36,417 nt of DNA from Hydrogenophaga sp. (GCF_026125825.1 NZ_JAHCKK010000047.1:1-36417); one strand, 5' to 3'. Numbered from the stretch's first letter, positions 24,168-36,028 are shown. A program made the numbers and translations. The notes: generated from the sequence alone by a model not told the origin.

Positions 24168-25382
24168 CTAGCGCGGCAGGCGGCGCGCGATTTCGGCGAC
24201 CAGCTGGCGCGCCAGCACCAGCTTGGAGGCACGGGGCAGCTCCTTCATCCCGTGCTCATCGACCAGCAGCAGGGCGTTGTCGTCCTGGCCGAAGGTGGCC
24301 GGTCCGATGTTGCCCACCAGCAGCGGCACGCCCTTGCGCCGGCGCTTGGCCTGGGCGTGTTCCTCCAGGTCGTGGCTTTCGGCGGCGAAGCCCACGCAAT
24401 AGAGTTCGCCGCTCCGGGCACGAGGCGAGGCCGCGATGCCGGCCAGGATGTCCGGGTTTTCGACGAAAGACAGCGTGGGCACCGCGCCCGAGCCGTCCTT
24501 CTTGATCTTGTGTTCCGCCGACTGCGCGGGGCGCCAGTCGGCCACGGCGGCGGCCGACACGAAGACCGTGGCGCCGGGCACCAGCAGGTCCAGGCTCTTT
24601 TGCATGTTCAGCGCCGACTTCACGTTGACCCGCCCCACGCCGCGCGGCGTGGGCAGCCCCACGGGGCCGGCCACCAGCGTGACCTGGGCACCCGCTTCGT
24701 GGGCCGCGCGCGCGATGGCGAAACCCATCTTGCCGCTGGAGAGGTTGGTCAGGCCGCGCACCGGGTCAATGGCCTCGAAGGTGGGGCCGGCGCTGACCAG
24801 CACATGCTGGCCGGCCAGCGGCTTGGGCAGGAAGAAGCGCGCCAGGTCGTAGAGCAGTTCGTCGGGCTCCAGCATGCGGCCGTCGCCCGTTTCGCCGCAG
24901 GCCTGCTCGCCCGCGCCCACGTCGAGCACGGTGGCGCCATCGGCGCGCAGCTGCTTGACATTGCGCTGGGTCGCCGGGTGCGCCCACATCTCGCGGTTCA
25001 TGGCCGGCGCGAGGATCAGCGGCACCCGGTCGATGGGCCGCGCCAGGCACATCAGGCTGAGCAGGTCGTCGGCCCGGCCGTGCACCAGCTTGGCCATGAA
25101 GTCGGCGCTGGCCGGCGCCACCATGATCGCATCGGCCTCGCGGCTGAGATTGATGTGGGCCATGTTGTTGCCCGGGCGCGCGTCCCATTGCGAGGTGAAC
25201 ACCGGCCGGCCCGACAGCGCCTGCATGGTGACCGCGGTGGCGAATTGTTCGGCCGCCTCGGTCATGACGACCTGCACCGTCGCGCCTTCCTTGACCAGGG
25301 CCCGGCAAAGCTCGGCGGCTTTGTAGCAGGCGATGCCTCCGGAGAGGCCCAGCACGATGTGTTTTCCGGCGAGGTCGTTCAT
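24168..25382 (-). CDS. coaBC: Bifunctional phosphopantothenoylcysteine decarboxylase / phosphopantothenate-cysteine ligase
   Basis: A 404-residue CoaBC (Dfp). The N-terminal flavoprotein half (CoaC) has [34 protein letters not shown] and the substrate-binding [15 protein letters not shown]. The C-terminal CoaB half has [33 protein letters not shown] and the CTP-dependent ligase region. Together they convert 4'-phosphopantothenate and cysteine to phosphopantetheine for CoA. The ATG at 25382 is preferred over 25424 because the family begins just before [18 protein letters not shown] six bases upstream suggests a leaderless transcript. Confidence 0.95.
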   Translation of the reverse strand: MNDLAGKHIVLGLSGGIACYKAAELCRALVKEGATVQVVMTEAAEQFATAVTMQALSGRPVFTSQWDARPGNNMAHINLSREADAIMVAPASADFMAKLVHGRADDLLSLMCLARPIDRVPLILAPAMNREMWAHPATQRNVKQLRADGATVLDVGAGEQACGETGDGRMLEPDELLYDLARFFLPKPLAGQHVLVSAGPTFEAIDPVRGLTNLSSGKMGFAIARAAHEAGAQVTLVAGPVGLPTPRGVGRVNVKSALNMQKSLDLLVPGATVFVSAAAVADWRPAQSAEHKIKKDGSGAVPTLSFVENPDILAGIAASPRARSGELYCVGFAAESHDLEEHAQAKRRRKGVPLLVGNIGPATFGQDDNALLLVDEHGMKELPRASKLVLARQLVAEIARRLPR

Positions 25383-25388
25383 GGGCGC

Positions 25389-25394
25389 AATGTA
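25389..25394 (-). promoter_or_regulatory. coaBC: Possible -10 element of coaBC
   Basis: TACATT on the minus strand lies six bases before the ATG at 25382, with no ribosome binding site between. This fits a leaderless mRNA; no -35 hexamer is visible. Confidence 0.3.
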
Positions 25395-25449
25395 GCAGCT
25401 TGGGGTAGGCCCTGCCGACCCCACGGCGGCCCGGGAAAGGGGCGGCCTT

Positions 25450-27170
<1,721 letters not shown>

Positions 27171-27192
27171 CCCCATCCCTCCGAGAGGCCCC

Positions 27193-28050
27193 ATGAAACT
27201 CTGCGACTTCGACATCGGCCTGGACCGGCCTTTCTTCCTGATCGCCGGCCCCTGCGTGATCGAGTCCGAGCAGTTGCAGATGGACGTGGCCGGCCAGCTC
27301 AAGGAGATCACGGCCAGCCTGGGCGTGCCCTTCATCTTCAAGAGCAGCTTCGACAAGGCCAACCGCAGCAGCGGCACCAGCTACCGCGGCCCGGGCCGTG
27401 ACAAGGGCCTGGAGATCCTGGCCAAGGTCAGGCGCGAACTCGGCGTGCCCGTGCTCACCGACGTGCACAGCGAGGCCGACATCGCCGACGCGGCCCAGGT
27501 CTGCGACGTGCTGCAGACCCCGGCGTTCCTGTGCCGCCAGACCGATTTCATCCGTGCCGTGGCGCAAAGCGGCAAGCCGGTGAACATCAAGAAGGGCCAG
27601 TTCCTCGCGCCGCACGACATGAAGAACGTGATCGACAAGGCGCGCGCGGCCGCGAAGGAAGCCGGTCTCGACGAAGACCGCTTCATGGCCTGCGAACGCG
27701 GCGCGAGCTTTGGCTACAACAACCTCGTCTCCGACATGCGCGGCCTGGCCATCATGCGCGAGACCGGTGCGCCGGTGGTGTTCGACGCCACCCACAGCGT
27801 GCAACTGCCCGGTGGGCAGGGCACCAGCAGCGGCGGGCAGCGCGAGATGGTGCCGGTGCTGGCGCGCGCGGCGGTCGCCGTGGGCGTGGCGGGCCTGTTC
27901 ATGGAAACCCACCCCGACCCCGCCAAGGCCCTGAGCGACGGGCCCAACGCCGTGCCGCTCAAGCACATGAAGGCGCTGCTGGAAACCCTGCTCGCGCTCG
28001 ACACCGTGACCAAGAAGAACGGTTTCCTCGAAGACCGTTTCAACACCTGA
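27193..28050 (+). CDS. kdsA: 2-dehydro-3-deoxyphosphooctonate aldolase (KDO-8-phosphate synthase)
   Basis: A 285-residue cytoplasmic enzyme that condenses phosphoenolpyruvate with arabinose 5-phosphate for the KDO sugar of LPS. Family motifs are [27 protein letters not shown], the [12 protein letters not shown] strand, [15 protein letters not shown] and [14 protein letters not shown]. The cysteine of the IAGPCVIES motif (near residue 23) is also found in metal-dependent forms, but the class is not settled by eye. GAGAGG precedes the ATG. It lies between pyrG and eno, the usual betaproteobacterial order. Confidence 0.96.
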   Translation: MKLCDFDIGLDRPFFLIAGPCVIESEQLQMDVAGQLKEITASLGVPFIFKSSFDKANRSSGTSYRGPGRDKGLEILAKVRRELGVPVLTDVHSEADIADAAQVCDVLQTPAFLCRQTDFIRAVAQSGKPVNIKKGQFLAPHDMKNVIDKARAAAKEAGLDEDRFMACERGASFGYNNLVSDMRGLAIMRETGAPVVFDATHSVQLPGGQGTSSGGQREMVPVLARAAVAVGVAGLFMETHPDPAKALSDGPNAVPLKHMKALLETLLALDTVTKKNGFLEDRFNT

Positions 28051-28080
28051 TTTCCCATTTCTTCTTCTTTCTGTCTCTGA

Positions 28081-29382
<1,302 letters not shown>

Positions 29383-29421
29383 GCGTGGCGGCTCCCACAC
29401 GCTGCCGCTTCGCGGGTCGCT

Positions 29422-29475
29422 GCCCCCCAGGGGGGCCGGCCTTTGCCGGGGGCGGCCGCGCGCGGTGGCCGGCCA
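29422..29475. repeat. GC-rich palindromic repeat after eno
   Basis: GCCCCCCAGGGGGGC (29422-29436) is an exact dyad, followed by a second GGCCGGC-rich inverted stretch to about 29475. A similar C-run/G-run dyad is at 30631-30643. Both lie between genes on the same or convergent strands, as expected of dispersed REP-like elements or terminators. Confidence 0.45.
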
Positions 29476-29496
29476 CTTCGGTGACAATCTGACGCC

Positions 29497-29781
29497 ATGG
29501 CCCGCCGCCTCATCCCTGCCCTGCTGATCGCGCTGCTCTTCATCGTGCACGCGCAGCTCTGGTTCGGGCGGGGCAGCGTGACCCAGGTGGCCAGCATGAA
29601 GCAGCAACTGGCCTCGCAGGATCAGGCCAACCGCGAGGCGCAACTGCGCAACGACCAGTTGCTCAGCGAAGTGCGGGACCTGCAGGAGGGCCTGGACATG
29701 GTCGAGGAGCTCGCCCGCCAGGAACTGGGCATGGTCAAGCCCAACGAGATCTTCGTGCAGATCGCGAAGGCCAAGAATTGA
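29497..29781 (+). CDS. ftsB: Cell division protein FtsB
   Basis: A 94-residue bitopic inner-membrane protein. The cytoplasmic N-terminus MARRLIP is followed by one helix (ALLIALLFIVHAQLWFG), then a periplasmic coiled coil with regular heptads (about 28-70) and a C-terminal tail with ARQELGMVKPNEIFVQI. The fold and the GMVKPxEIF motif are typical of FtsB, which forms FtsQLB at the divisome. Its place right after eno is the classical neighbourhood. Confidence 0.94.
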   Translation: MARRLIPALLIALLFIVHAQLWFGRGSVTQVASMKQQLASQDQANREAQLRNDQLLSEVRDLQEGLDMVEELARQELGMVKPNEIFVQIAKAKN

Positions 29782-29897
29782 CGCTGGCGTCGCCTGCGGC
29801 GCCTGCCCTCTGAAGAAGGGCGATGCCTGAGGCCTGGCAAGGCCGGTTCCTCGGCGTCCCTGGCCAAGACGGTTTCCATCGCTGCGGATCGCTCTCC

Positions 29898-30572
29898 ATG
29901 ACCTCCCGCCATCCCGCCATCACCGTCGCCCTTCTGGGCGGCGAATCCAGCGGCAAGTCCACGCTGGCCGCGGCGCTTGAGCGCCACCTCCAGGACATCC
30001 AAGGCCTGCGCGTGGTCCGCGTGCCCGAGCACCTGCGCCTCTGGTGCGAGGCCCGGGGCCGCGCCCCGCACGCGCATGAACAGGCCGACATCGCCGACGA
30101 GCAGGCGCGGCTCATCGACAGCGCGAGGCGCACGCCCGGCGTGGAGGTGGTGATTGCCGACACCACGGCCCTGATGGTCGCGGCCTACAGCGCGCTCTAT
30201 TTCCAGGCCACCGAGCTGCTGGAGCCGGCGCTTGCCGCACAACGGGCTTGCGACCTCACCCTGCTCATGGGCCTGGACCTGCCCTGGACGCCGGACGGCC
30301 TGTTCCGCGACAGCCCGGCCGTGCGCGACGCCACCGACAGCCTGCTGCGCCGCGAGCTGCAGGGCGCTGGCATCGCCTTCCAGACGGTGTACGGGCAAGG
30401 CCAGACGCGCCTGCGGCAAGCCCTGCGCGCCATCGGCACTGCGCTGGGCCGGCCGCTGGTGAAGGACGACCCCGGCTTGGCCAACGGCCTGCGCCCGTGG
30501 TCGTGCGAGAACTGCAGCGATCCCGACTGCGAGCACCGACTGTTCACCGGACTGCTGTCACGACCCTCCTAG
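29898..30572 (+). CDS. NadR-like AAA/P-loop kinase with C-terminal cysteine cluster
   Basis: A 224-residue P-loop protein of the AAA_28 / NadR C-terminal-domain type. Walker A is GGESSGKST near residues 14-22. A VPEHLRLWCEARG and IADEQARL segment follows, then the Walker B-like VEVVIADTTALM. NadR-type domains phosphorylate nicotinamide riboside, but the NMN-adenylyltransferase part is absent, so this is only a fold-level call. The tail carries C203, C206, C211 and H213 (CENCSDPDCEH), which may bind Zn or an Fe-S cluster and is unusual for the family. The ATG at 29898 is preferred over 29823 because the family starts just before the P-loop strand. Confidence 0.7.
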   Translation: MTSRHPAITVALLGGESSGKSTLAAALERHLQDIQGLRVVRVPEHLRLWCEARGRAPHAHEQADIADEQARLIDSARRTPGVEVVIADTTALMVAAYSALYFQATELLEPALAAQRACDLTLLMGLDLPWTPDGLFRDSPAVRDATDSLLRRELQGAGIAFQTVYGQGQTRLRQALRAIGTALGRPLVKDDPGLANGLRPWSCENCSDPDCEHRLFTGLLSRPS

Positions 30573-30628
30573 AGAGGGGGAGCCCAGGCCAGAACACCGC
30601 GGAACTGCCTTTGCCAGGCCTCAGGTGT

Positions 30629-30665
30629 TGCCCCCTGGGGGGGTAGCGCGCAGCGCTGCGGGGGG
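30629..30665. repeat. GC-rich palindromic repeat before hslO
   Basis: C5-T-G7 (30631-30643) forms a dyad, followed by GCGCGCAGCGCTGCG. It resembles the eno-downstream repeat at 29422 and lies directly at the end of hslO, between convergent genes. Confidence 0.35.
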
Positions 30666-30666
30666 A

Positions 30667-31644
30667 TCAATGTTTCTGGTCGCTGGCCGGCGGTTGCTGA
30701 GCCGGCTGCAAAAAGACCTGAGCGGCGTCCACAGGATCGAAGCGGTACTGGGCGCCACAGAACTCACAGCCCACCTCCACCTGGCCCTGCTCGGCGAGGA
30801 TGGACTCGACTTCGTCGCGCCCCAGGCCGCGCAGCATGCTGCTCACGCGCTCGCGTGAACAGGTGCAGGCAAAGCGCGGCCCCTGCTCGCCCGTGAGCGG
30901 CTCGAAGCGGCGCACGTCTTCCTCCCAGAACAGGCGCCGCAGGATCGTGTCGGCGTCCAGGCTGAGAAGTTCTTCGCGCTTGAGGCTGGAGGCCAGGATG
31001 GCGATGCGGTTGTAGTCCTCGTTCAGGCCGATCTGGTCTTCGTCGCGCGCGCCCGACTGCCCTGCCAGGTTGTCCACCCCCTGCAGCGGCAGGCGCTGGA
31101 TCAGCAGGCCGGCGGCCATCTTGTCGTCCGCCGCAAGCACCAGGCGCGTGTCGAGCTGCTCGCTCTGCAGCATGTAGTGCTCAATCACCTCGCTGAGTTT
31201 TTCCAGCTTCTCACGCCGATCGCCAAACAGCGGCACCACGCCCTGGTAGGGCTGCTGGCCCGGCAGGCGGTCCTTGGGATCGAGGGTGATGGCGCAGCGG
31301 CCCTGGTTGGTGACGTTGACCATGTGCGACAGCGGCGCATCGTCGGCCACCTCGCCCACCACCGTGGCGGTGGCGCGCAGGCTCAGGTCGGGCTGCACCT
31401 CGGCCACGGCCAGCTTCACCGGCCCATCGCCCATGATCTGCATGATCAGCGCGCCGTTGAACTTGATGTTCGCCTGCATCAGCGTGGCCGCCGCCGTCAT
31501 CTCGCCCAGCAGCTCCGTGACCGCCGCGGGGTAGCCACCAGCGTCGCGGTGGCGCTGCAGGATTTCCTGCCAGGCGTCGGTCAGGCGCACGAGCATGCCG
31601 CGCACCGGCAGGCCTTCAAAGACGAATTTGTGGAGTTCGGACAC
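30667..31644 (-). CDS. hslO: Hsp33 redox-regulated chaperone
   Basis: A 325-residue cytoplasmic chaperone that becomes active when oxidised. The four zinc-binding cysteines are C260 and C262 (ACTCSRERV) and C293 and C296 (GCEFCGAQY), fitting the CxC...CxxC redox switch. The N-terminal domain begins HKFVFEGLPVRG and includes MTAAATLMQANIKFNGALIM and VVPLFGDRREKL. Length is slightly greater than E. coli Hsp33 (292) through a Pro/Gln-rich tail after the zinc site. It lies 48 bases downstream of the gamma-carbonic-anhydrase-like gene on the minus strand. Confidence 0.95.
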   Translation of the reverse strand: MSELHKFVFEGLPVRGMLVRLTDAWQEILQRHRDAGGYPAAVTELLGEMTAAATLMQANIKFNGALIMQIMGDGPVKLAVAEVQPDLSLRATATVVGEVADDAPLSHMVNVTNQGRCAITLDPKDRLPGQQPYQGVVPLFGDRREKLEKLSEVIEHYMLQSEQLDTRLVLAADDKMAAGLLIQRLPLQGVDNLAGQSGARDEDQIGLNEDYNRIAILASSLKREELLSLDADTILRRLFWEEDVRRFEPLTGEQGPRFACTCSRERVSSMLRGLGRDEVESILAEQGQVEVGCEFCGAQYRFDPVDAAQVFLQPAQQPPASDQKH

Positions 31645-31692
31645 GCAGGGCTTTCAGGTCAAATCAAAAAATCGAAGGGAAGCAGGTCGGGG

Positions 31693-32217
31693 TCAGGCGA
31701 TCTTTTTCAAGCCCTGGCGGTAGCGCGCGGCGTTCTCGATGTAGTGCCCGGCACTGCGGCGCAGGCCTTCGATCTGCTCGGGCGTGAGCGAGCGCACCAC
31801 CTTGGCCGGGCTGCCGAGGATCATGCTGCCATCGGGGAATTCCTTGCCTTCGGTGACCAGCGATCCCGCGCCCACCAGGCAGTTCCTGCCGATCTTCGCG
31901 CCGTTGAGCACCGTCGCGCCAATGCCGATGAGCGATTCATCGCCGATGGTGCAGCCGTGCAGCATCACCTGATGGCCCACGGTCACGTGCCTGCCCACCG
32001 TCAGCGGGAAACCCACGTCGGCGTGCATCACGCTGCCGTCCTGGATGTTGCTGCCTTCGCCCAGGGTGATGGTCTCGGTGTCGCCCCGCAGCACCGCCCC
32101 GAACCACACGCTGGCGTTGTCGCCCAGCACCACGTTGCCCATCACCTGCGCGCTGTCGGCCACCCAGGCCGATTCGGCCATGCGGGGTGCCACGCCATCG
32201 AGTTCGTAAATCGCCAT
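31693..32217 (-). CDS. Gamma-carbonic-anhydrase-like hexapeptide-repeat protein
   Basis: A 174-residue left-handed beta-helix protein built of hexapeptide repeats ([40 protein letters not shown]). Three histidines at H65, H82 and H87 sit where the metal-binding His of gamma-carbonic anhydrases occur. The protein may hydrate CO2 or serve another transferase-like role; many YrdA/PaaY-type homologues lack proven activity. It is first in a two-gene minus-strand unit with hslO and diverges from the DUF455 gene by 38 bases. Confidence 0.88.
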   Translation of the reverse strand: MAIYELDGVAPRMAESAWVADSAQVMGNVVLGDNASVWFGAVLRGDTETITLGEGSNIQDGSVMHADVGFPLTVGRHVTVGHQVMLHGCTIGDESLIGIGATVLNGAKIGRNCLVGAGSLVTEGKEFPDGSMILGSPAKVVRSLTPEQIEGLRRSAGHYIENAARYRQGLKKIA

Positions 32218-32242
32218 GGGGAAGGTCTCCGTTCCTGAAACC

Positions 32243-32248
32243 TAGAAT
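32243..32248 (+). promoter_or_regulatory. Possible -10 element, leaderless start
   Basis: TAGAAT lies seven bases before the ATG at 32256. The space holds only TAGGG-like purines, so a leaderless or very short-leader mRNA is possible. No -35 is seen. Confidence 0.3.
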
Positions 32249-32255
32249 TGTAGGG

Positions 32256-33101
32256 ATGCAAGCCCCCGCGCCCCTGTCGCCAGCGTCCCCGCTCTCCCTG
32301 CGCGCGCAGGCCCTCAACGCCCTGTGCATCACCGACCCGGGCCACAAGGTGGCGGCCACCCATGCGCTGTTCGACGCGTGGCAGGCGGGCCAGACCGTGC
32401 TGGACCCCGGCGAACCCCTCACGCCCGGCCCCGGCGCCACCCTGCCGGGCCGGCCCGCACAGCCTGTGCTGCTCCCGCCGGTGGACGTGCCCCAGCGATC
32501 GCCGTTCACCCCGGCGGGCCTGGCCATGCTGCTGCATGCCGTGACGCACATCGAGTTCAACGCGATCAACCTCGCGCTTGACGCGGTGTGGCGCTTCCCC
32601 GGCATGCCAGCCGCGTTCTACACCGACTGGCTGCGCGTCGCGCACGAGGAAGCGGTCCATTTCAGCCTGCTGCACACCCACCTGCAGAGCCTGGGACACC
32701 ACTACGGCGAATTCCCCGCGCACGGCAGCCTGTGGGAGATGTGCGTGCGAACCCAGGACGACGTGACCGCCCGCATGGCGCTGGTGCCCCGCACCCTGGA
32801 AGCAAGGGGCCTGGACGCGACACCGCCCATGCAGGCGCGCCTGCGCAAGGTGGGCACGCCGGCGGCGCTGCGCGCGGTCGACATCCTGGACGTGATCCTG
32901 CGCGACGAGATCGGCCATGTGGCCGTGGGCAACCGCTGGTACGGCTGGCTGTGCGCGCAGCAGGGCATCGAACCCCTGAGCCACTACCGCCGCCTTGCGC
33001 GCGAGCATTCGGCGCCGCGCCTCAAGCCGCCCTTCAACGACGCGGCGCGCCTGGCGGCCGGATTCAGCCGGCCGGAACTGGACGCCTTGCTCGGCCCGTG
33101 A
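32256..33101 (+). CDS. DUF455 (ferritin-like) family protein
   Basis: A 281-residue protein of the DUF455 family. Ferritin-like helices carry paired Glu/His residues that probably bind a di-iron centre: THIEFNAINLALDAVWRF, HEEAVHFSLLHTHLQSLG and RDEIGHVAVGNRWYGWL. The short motif LRAVDILDVILRDEIGHV is typical. Function is unproven; an oxidase-like or radical-dependent role is suggested by the fold. The ATG at 32256 is preferred to 32187. It is divergent from the gamma-carbonic-anhydrase-like gene. Confidence 0.85.
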   Translation: MQAPAPLSPASPLSLRAQALNALCITDPGHKVAATHALFDAWQAGQTVLDPGEPLTPGPGATLPGRPAQPVLLPPVDVPQRSPFTPAGLAMLLHAVTHIEFNAINLALDAVWRFPGMPAAFYTDWLRVAHEEAVHFSLLHTHLQSLGHHYGEFPAHGSLWEMCVRTQDDVTARMALVPRTLEARGLDATPPMQARLRKVGTPAALRAVDILDVILRDEIGHVAVGNRWYGWLCAQQGIEPLSHYRRLAREHSAPRLKPPFNDAARLAAGFSRPELDALLGP

Positions 33102-33191
33102 CGGGGGCCGGTCAAGCGGTGCGCGAGACGCCCCCGCAGCACCCTGCGCCGCCGGAGCCGATGGCGGGGTGCATGCCACGGAGCGATCCCG

Positions 33192-33197
33192 GATAAT
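33192..33197 (+). promoter_or_regulatory. Possible -10 element of the helicase gene
   Basis: GATAAT ends five bases before the ATG at 33203, placing transcription start at or near the start codon. This fits a leaderless mRNA; there is no ribosome binding site and no clear -35 box. Confidence 0.3.
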
Positions 33198-33202
33198 TCG
33201 GG

Positions 33203-34597
33203 ATGACTTCCGCATCCCCGACCGCTTTCAGCGCCCTGCCGCTCTCCCCCGCCATGCTCGCCAACCTGGAGCAGCTGGGCTACACGGCCATGACGCCGAT
33301 CCAGGCCGCCGCGCTGCCGCCCGCCCTGCTGGGCAAGGACCTGATCGCCCAGGCCAAGACCGGCAGCGGCAAGACCGCCGCCTTTGCCCTCACCCTGCTG
33401 GCCAACCTCAACCCGCGCCGCTTCGCGGTGCAGACCCTGGTGCTGTGCCCCACGCGCGAGCTGGCCGACCAGGTGACCACCGAAATCCGCCGCCTCGCGC
33501 GCGCCGAGGACAACATCAAGGTCGTCACGCTCTGCGGCGGCGTGCCGCTGCGCGGACAGCTCGCCACGCTGGAGCATGGCGCGCACATCGTGGTCGGCAC
33601 ACCCGGCCGCATCATGGACCACCTGGAGCGCGGCAGCCTGCAGCTCGATGCGCTCAACACCCTGGTGCTGGACGAAGCCGACCGCATGCTCGACATGGGC
33701 TTCTTCGACGACATCGTCACCGTCGCCCGGCAGTGCCCCAAGGCGCGCCAGACCCTGCTGTTTTCCGCCACCTACCCGGAAGGCATCGCCAAGCTCAGCG
33801 CGCAGTTCATGCGCGATCCGCTCACCGTCAAGGTGGAAGCCCAGCATGCGGGCGCACAGATCGAGCAGCGCTGGTACGAGGTGACGGAGAACGAGCGGCT
33901 TGATGCGGTCAGCAAACTGCTGTTCCACTTCCGTCCGGCCAGCACGCTCGCCTTCTGCAACACCAAGGCACAGTGCCGCGACCTGGTGGCCGTGCTGCAG
34001 GCCCAGGGCATCAGCGCGCTGGCTCTCTTCGGCGAGCTGGAACAGCGCGAGCGCGACCAGGTGCTGGTGCGCTTTGCCAACCGCAGCTGCTCCGTGCTGG
34101 TGGCCACCGACGTGGCCGCGCGCGGGCTGGACATCGCCAACCTCGCCGCCGTGATCAACGTGGACGTGACGCCCGACCCCGAAGTGCACATTCACCGCAT
34201 CGGCCGCACCGGACGCGCGGGCGAAAGCGGCCTGGCGCTCAACCTCGCCAGCCTCGACGAGATGGGCAGCGTCGGCAAGATCGAACACCTGCAGGGCCGG
34301 GAGTCCACATGGCACCCGCTGAGTGAACTCCAGCCCGCCAGCCAGGCCCCGCTGGTGCCGCCCATGGTGACCCTGCACATCCAGGGCGGCCGCAAGGAAA
34401 AGATCCGACCTGGGGACGTGCTGGGCGCGCTCACCGCCGACTTGGGCTACACCCGCGAGCAGGTGGGCAAGATCAACGTCAACGAATGGTCCACCTACGT
34501 GGCGGTGGACCGCGACATCGCCCAGCAGGCCGCAAGCCGGCTCAACGCCGGGCGCATCAAGGGCAAGGGTGTGAAGGTGCGCGTGCTGGAGGACTGA
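33203..34597 (+). CDS. dbpA: ATP-dependent RNA helicase DbpA
   Basis: A 464-residue DEAD-box RNA helicase. Motifs are Q (near TPIQAAAL), AKTGSGKT (51-58), PTRELA, TPGR, VLDEADRMLD, SAT and HRIGRTGR. The C-terminal ~75 residues (VTLHIQGGRKEKIRPGDVLG, GYTREQVGKINVNEWSTYVA) form the DbpA RNA-binding domain that recognises a hairpin of 23S rRNA, so the protein probably acts in large-subunit assembly. Length matches DbpA (457 in E. coli). It follows DUF455 by 101 bases. Confidence 0.96.
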   Translation: MTSASPTAFSALPLSPAMLANLEQLGYTAMTPIQAAALPPALLGKDLIAQAKTGSGKTAAFALTLLANLNPRRFAVQTLVLCPTRELADQVTTEIRRLARAEDNIKVVTLCGGVPLRGQLATLEHGAHIVVGTPGRIMDHLERGSLQLDALNTLVLDEADRMLDMGFFDDIVTVARQCPKARQTLLFSATYPEGIAKLSAQFMRDPLTVKVEAQHAGAQIEQRWYEVTENERLDAVSKLLFHFRPASTLAFCNTKAQCRDLVAVLQAQGISALALFGELEQRERDQVLVRFANRSCSVLVATDVAARGLDIANLAAVINVDVTPDPEVHIHRIGRTGRAGESGLALNLASLDEMGSVGKIEHLQGRESTWHPLSELQPASQAPLVPPMVTLHIQGGRKEKIRPGDVLGALTADLGYTREQVGKINVNEWSTYVAVDRDIAQQAASRLNAGRIKGKGVKVRVLED

Positions 34598-34707
34598 CAT
34601 GGCGCCAGGCCGAGCGCGGAGAAGAGCAGTGCCGTGATCGGCATGGGCGAGATGTCGTCATGCTCCTGGCGGGTTCGGTTCCTACCCCCTGAATGCACGC
34701 AGCGGCA

Positions 34708-34779
34708 TCACCAGATGACCGACTTGCCAATCATGGCGCAGCCCGCCATGCCGCTGGATACCAGCAGGCCCACGACCAC
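34708..34779 (-). pseudogene. Lipoprotein-signal-like fragment
   Basis: On the minus strand a GTG at 34779 opens VVVGLLVSSGMAGCAMIG and ends at a TGA at 34708. The hydrophobic run followed by MAGC resembles a lipoprotein signal, but only 23 codons remain and there is no good ribosome binding site. The rest of the 288-bp gap 34598-34885 shows no coding signal I can support. Confidence 0.2.
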
Positions 34780-34856
34780 GGGGAGGATAGGACCATTCCT
34801 ACAGGCGTGACGTTTTCACTCCTACTCGGCCGTCCTAGCTTCGAATTAACACTTCG

Positions 34857-34877
34857 CCTCAAGACTTTAACTTGAGG
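34857..34877 (+). promoter_or_regulatory. Inverted repeat covering a ribosome binding site
   Basis: CCTCAAG (34857-34863) and CTTGAGG (34871-34877) are perfect inverted repeats with seven bases between. The right arm contains the GAGG that serves as Shine-Dalgarno for the ATG at 34886. In RNA the hairpin would hide it; in DNA it could be an operator. Confidence 0.4.
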
Positions 34878-34885
34878 ATCTCCCG

Positions 34886-35125
34886 ATGGCTAGATACCTA
34901 TGTTGGTTTTTCGACGGCTTGAGCGCTCTAGCCGGGTTGGCTGCATTCGTGACCTTTGGTGTGGCTTTTGTCCACGCTGAGGTGCCTTGGAGTTCGTTCG
35001 TATTTTTTGGCGTTGCGATCGTTTCCGCAGTGCTGGCCTGTGGCCTCACAGTCAGAAAGACTTCCAAACTGGTGGTCCGTCGCCTCCCCAACGTGCACGC
35101 ACTTCCATCAATGCTTCGAAGATGA
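34886..35125 (+). CDS. Small two-helix membrane protein, function unknown
   Basis: A 79-residue protein starting MARYLCWFFDGLSALAG. It has two membrane helices (about 8-28 and 38-56) and a basic C-terminal tail (VRKTSKLVVRRLP). GC content is noticeably lower than in the core genes. GAGG lies eight bases before the ATG and is covered by an inverted repeat. No family is recognised. It is 75 bases upstream of the outer-membrane barrel gene and may share its transcript. Confidence 0.6.
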   Translation: MARYLCWFFDGLSALAGLAAFVTFGVAFVHAEVPWSSFVFFGVAIVSAVLACGLTVRKTSKLVVRRLPNVHALPSMLRR

Positions 35126-35200
35126 AGAGCAGCGCACTTCTGGGAGCGTGACTTGCGTTCCTATTTTTTTATCGAGTACTCAGATTCATAGAAAGGCATC

Positions 35201-36028
35201 ATGACCCACCTCGCCACAAATTCAGCGGCCCGTACAGCTCTGGTGAAAATTATTGGTGTTGCAGGATGTGGCTTGCTCATGTCCACATGGGCTTCGGCAC
35301 AACTCTCCCCGGCGCTTGATAGATTTAGCATCTCGGCGGGGGCGTATCGTGCAGATCCGAAGCTCAACGCTTCCTTGGACACGCAGTACGGACGATTTGA
35401 ATCAGGCGATCTCAAACAGCGAGATGTGACGTTGCCACGGGTCAGGGCTGACCTCATCCTTTTTGACAGTCAAGGTCTTTCGTTCGACTACTTCCAGTAC
35501 AAACGCGAATACACGGGATCGGTGGCGCAGTCCGGCAGCGTGGGTGGGACCAACCTCAGCATCGCAGGAGATGCGACAGTTGGCATGAAACTCGATGTGG
35601 CCAAGCTGGCGTACAAGTGGTGGTTAGGCAGCGGGAACACCGTCGTGGGCCTGGGCTTGGGCGGTGCGTATTACAAGGCGGGTATAGGCGCTCGCGCGAA
35701 CGCCCTGGTCAATGGCACTGGCTACGGCTTTTCCGAAGGCGACTCGGACGAAGCCATTGCACCGGTGCTCGAGCTGGGGCTGCGTCACGCCTTCACGCCC
35801 AATTTCCGCGCCTTTCTGGACGTTTCAGGCGTCAAGAAGTCGGGGGGGAAGACCCAGGGTCATATCGTCAATGGTTCTGTTGGCCTCGAATGGTTCGTCG
35901 TTAAAAACGTCGGGCTGGTCGTGGACTACAGTGTTTCGCGCATTGATCTGACCCGCAGCGGTTCGAACAACGCCAATCTCAAGCTGACATTCAGCGGTCC
36001 GTCGGCGTTCGTCAAAGTGCGGTTCTGA
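35201..36028 (+). CDS. Outer-membrane beta-barrel protein, function unknown
   Basis: A 275-residue exported protein. A cleavable signal (VKIIGVAGCGLLMSTWASAQ) lies after an N-terminal extension; GAAAGG precedes the ATG. The mature part consists of alternating beta strands such as GLSFDYFQYKREYTG, NTVVGLGLGGAYYKAG and NVGLVVDYSVSRIDL. It ends in FVKVRF, the terminal aromatic residue that signals barrel insertion by the Bam machinery. About eight to ten strands can be drawn, so a small porin-like or adhesin-type barrel is likely. No precise family is recognised. Confidence 0.75.
   Translation: MTHLATNSAARTALVKIIGVAGCGLLMSTWASAQLSPALDRFSISAGAYRADPKLNASLDTQYGRFESGDLKQRDVTLPRVRADLILFDSQGLSFDYFQYKREYTGSVAQSGSVGGTNLSIAGDATVGMKLDVAKLAYKWWLGSGNTVVGLGLGGAYYKAGIGARANALVNGTGYGFSEGDSDEAIAPVLELGLRHAFTPNFRAFLDVSGVKKSGGKTQGHIVNGSVGLEWFVVKNVGLVVDYSVSRIDLTRSGSNNANLKLTFSGPSAFVKVRF

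Noticed and set aside
34495-34698. 67-codon minus-strand frame overlapping dbpA's end
   Set aside because: It overlaps the conserved RNA-binding domain of DbpA and shows no recognisable domain.
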